A stretch of DNA of 6,350 nt from Candidatus Woesearchaeota archaeon (GTDB lineage: Archaea; Nanobdellota; Nanobdellia; SCGC-AAA011-G17; VGLX01), in assembly GCA_016866645.1 (NCBI GenBank), contig VGLX01000085.1:1-6350 (forward strand), written 5' to 3'. Below are positions 4,363-6,350 of the stretch, one piece after another (position 1 is the first letter of the stretch; every line of letters begins with the position of its first letter). Under the pieces are notes generated by a model. The model did not search any database, had not been told where the DNA came from, and saw only the letters and a list, made by a program, of their open reading frames with translations. Position numbers and translations under genes: made by a program.

Positions 4363-6236
4363 GCGCAAACTCCAGCCTAGAATCACACATAGAAAAGTTA
4401 TGCATAAAAGTCTTAGATGAGAAAGGCTGGAAGACTTTCAAGGACATACAAGTGAAAGCTTTAGACCAGCTGTCGCCTATAGGCGCTTTTATCACATTAA
4501 CGCAAAGGCAGATCAACATCAACGTAAGCAATGACATTTACAAAGCGATTGACGACTGGAAAAGAGATGAAAAGCTTATAGGAAGCAGCGAGTCAGTAAT
4601 TGAGCCGTTAACATACTTCGCAGTCGTGCACGAGTACGGCCACCACCAATACTGCCCTAGGACAAGGGAAGACCTGCAGCAAGTCCTTGAAGGAATCTTC
4701 GAAGCAGTCCAAGGCAGGGAATGCGACGCTGAAACGATAAAAGGATTATGCCTGAACATACACAACATGTTCTCAGACACCATACTCAACACTATCAACT
4801 CACGCACAGACGATAAAAAAGAATCATACAGGGAATGGTTAGACAATTTCTACAGCCTGTCAGGCCACTACCTCAAAAACCTGGGCGTTAAGCGAAGGAT
4901 GAGCAAGTCATTCTCGCTGTTCCTAGAATCAAACCAGTTTTTATGCAACACGAGCGAAAAATCCAACGAGAGCATACATAAGAAATACTTTCCAAGGTTC
5001 TTCCCAGGATTCCAGAGGTACAGGAAGAAGCTGCTCAACGTTTTCACAGGCGACGAGGAACTAACCAAGAAAGTCTTAGAAAGAAGCCTCAGCGAAGAAG
5101 AATCAGAAAACTTAGTGAAAAGGTTCAAAGACAATTCGTTATGGAAGAAGATGGCTTACGACTACACCAACATACTCTATCCGTTCATCAAACAAGAGTC
5201 AAAACAAGAGCAAGAGATGCTGGACAACTCCTTCTCTAAAGAGGAGCGCCAAAGCCAAAGCCAAAAGAAAACCAGCGAAAAGAAAGACAAAAGCTGCGAC
5301 AAGCAATGCGATAACAACTGCAAAGACAAGAAGAGAAACCCTATCGAGGACATACTCGACAAACTGTTGAAAAACGAGAAGCACGTGCCTTACACCTCAC
5401 AGTTCTTAGCGCAGTTCTGGAAGCTCGACCAGCTGTACAAGTCAAGGGCAGGAAAAATAGCGTTATACGCCGAGGAACAAAGCCGAAGCAGCCAGGACGA
5501 GGAGAAGATGTCGGTTGAAGAGATGCCTTTCGAAGAGTTCGAGCCTAAAGACATAGACTGGGCATCGACAAGGATACTAACGAAAAACGGCGGGACGAAA
5601 CACGTAGAGCTTTACAAATACTCAAACCCTTTGATACTTCCTTTCGAGTCTGAAGAGCAGCCGGTAGGCATACCTGACCTGAGCTTCATACTTGACAGCA
5701 GCATATCCATGGGCTTCAAGCCTTTCGAAGGCGAAGGTCAAGGGGGGTATCACTTCGCAGTGTTAGCTTTTTATTCAATACTAAACTATTTAGAAAAAGA
5801 AGGATTAGCCCCTTTGCTCAATTATCACATGATAAACTTCTCAGACACAACTTATTCTTCAGGGTGGAGGAATTATTCAGAGCTCATGGAAGTTAAGAAG
5901 ACATTGTTTGACTATCAAGGAAACGGAACAACCCTCGACCCAAAAGCACTAGAGGACTTAAGGGATAACAGGAAAGACAACCTGCTATGCTTCATGCTAA
6001 GCGACACAGGATTCAACAGCATGGATAATGAAGCAAAGATAATAGAAGAGGTCGACAAGATAATAGGCACAAGAAGCATAGGGTTCTACCTATTCCAGCT
6101 AGGCTACCCATCAAGGTTCTCCAAAGCTATGGAAGAAAGAAACATCCCTGTGCAATACGTAAAGTCAGCCGAGGATTTCATGAACAAGTCAATAAGGTTC
6201 AGCAAAAGCCTTTACGGGGAGATTGTGAAGAGATGA
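4359..6236 (+). CDS. HEXXH metallopeptidase-like / VWA fusion protein
   Basis: The N-terminal part of this 625-aa protein carries HEYGHH (91-96), an HEXXH zinc motif, followed by NMFSDTILN (136-144), where D140 is a plausible third ligand. This layout resembles the DUF2201 family, which joins a putative metallopeptidase domain to a VWA-like domain. A helical middle region leads into a charged low-complexity linker (about 280-326) rich in K, E, Q and S and containing CX3CX3C (C313, C317, C321). The C-terminal VWA domain (about 437-610) has a complete MIDAS: DSSIS (D446, S448, S450), T524 or T525 in GNGTTLD, and D549 in LSDTG, so metal-dependent ligand binding is expected. No signal or membrane segment is seen; it is probably cytoplasmic and works with the MoxR ATPase of this operon. 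Whether the HEXXH site is proteolytic or only structural is open. Codons for residues 464-519 are unlike the rest of the gene. Confidence 0.85.
   Translation: MSANSSLESHIEKLCIKVLDEKGWKTFKDIQVKALDQLSPIGAFITLTQRQININVSNDIYKAIDDWKRDEKLIGSSESVIEPLTYFAVVHEYGHHQYCPRTREDLQQVLEGIFEAVQGRECDAETIKGLCLNIHNMFSDTILNTINSRTDDKKESYREWLDNFYSLSGHYLKNLGVKRRMSKSFSLFLESNQFLCNTSEKSNESIHKKYFPRFFPGFQRYRKKLLNVFTGDEELTKKVLERSLSEEESENLVKRFKDNSLWKKMAYDYTNILYPFIKQESKQEQEMLDNSFSKEERQSQSQKKTSEKKDKSCDKQCDNNCKDKKRNPIEDILDKLLKNEKHVPYTSQFLAQFWKLDQLYKSRAGKIALYAEEQSRSSQDEEKMSVEEMPFEEFEPKDIDWASTRILTKNGGTKHVELYKYSNPLILPFESEEQPVGIPDLSFILDSSISMGFKPFEGEGQGGYHFAVLAFYSILNYLEKEGLAPLLNYHMINFSDTTYSSGWRNYSELMEVKKTLFDYQGNGTTLDPKALEDLRDNRKDNLLCFMLSDTGFNSMDNEAKIIEEVDKIIGTRSIGFYLFQLGYPSRFSKAMEERNIPVQYVKSAEDFMNKSIRFSKSLYGEIVKR
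5748..5915 (+). other. Codon-usage patch in the VWA domain
   Basis: All seven tyrosines from residue 464 to 519 (codons at 5748, 5772, 5787, 5823, 5853, 5874, 5913) use TAT. Of the other 21 tyrosines in this gene, only one (5178) does. Nearby codons are also AT-richer (AAT, TTA, TTT). A run of six G residues (5742-5747) marks the left edge. The frame is intact. Recombination with a diverged homologue is the simplest reading. Confidence 0.7.
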
Positions 6237-6350
6237 AAGACGAGTACCTATCAAAACTGACGAACAAGCGCATAACAGAAATCCTGCTAAACAAAGAAAA
6301 CATATCCCCATTAGAGGAGCTTATCAATAAGGAAAGACATAACTATAACG
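6233..6350 (+). CDS. Fourth operon gene, N-terminus only
   Basis: An ATG at 6233 overlaps the VWA stop codon (ATGA) and opens a frame that runs off the window after 39 codons. A GGGGAG sequence (6216-6221) lies 11 bases upstream. The visible peptide begins MKDEYLSKLTNK and is charged and probably helical, with ENISPLEELIN near its end. Nothing in it identifies a family. The overlap places it in the same operon as the MoxR and VWA genes, so it probably belongs to the same system. Confidence 0.7.
   Translation, partial: MKDEYLSKLTNKRITEILLNKENISPLEELINKERHNYN

Overview
The window is archaeal. The evidence is a tRNA gene with a bulge-helix-bulge (BHB) intron and no encoded CCA, BRE/TATA-type promoters at archaeal spacing (one apparently driving a leaderless gene), and ATA/AGG-rich codon use. 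The lineage cannot be fixed from this sequence; a DPANN-type archaeon is a reasonable but weakly supported guess.

Left part (1-1803): an intact tRNA-Val(CAC) gene lies on the minus strand at 1680-1803, with a 51-nt intron in its D arm. A second copy of its 3' portion, starting inside the D arm and running past the 3' end, lies at 1-115 and matches 114 of 115 bases in direct orientation. This is the geometry left by site-specific integration into a tRNA gene. The two repeats bound a unit of about 1.67 kb that carries one plus-strand gene, an AAA+ ATPase with a DUF4143-type C-terminal half (309-1577). No integrase is present, so this looks like a minimal, non-autonomous or decayed integrative element. 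Just upstream of the ATPase promoter are two 22-bp palindromic repeats that look like tandem operators.

Middle (1804-1946): a divergent intergenic region holds a TATA-like box for the tRNA on the minus strand and a BRE/TATA plus Shine-Dalgarno site for the operon on the plus strand.

Right part (1947-6350): a compact operon. It encodes a MoxR-type AAA+ ATPase (525 aa), an unrecognised 271-aa protein, a 625-aa protein joining an HEXXH metallopeptidase-like domain to a C-terminal VWA domain with a complete MIDAS, and the start of a fourth gene cut off by the window edge. The last two junctions are ATGA stop/start overlaps. MoxR ATPases typically work with VWA partners, the ATPase remodelling targets that the VWA protein binds through a metal ion. 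The unknown genes are candidates for adaptor, target or effector. This resembles RavA-ViaA-like modules and the vWA-MoxR-associated ternary systems proposed as conflict modules, but the role here is inference.

Two details stand out. The ATPase has a four-cysteine region between its AAA+ core and putative lid. A roughly 170-bp patch of the VWA coding sequence has reversed tyrosine codon preference (7 of 7 TAT, against 1 of 21 in the rest of the gene), suggesting a recombination or gene-conversion tract.
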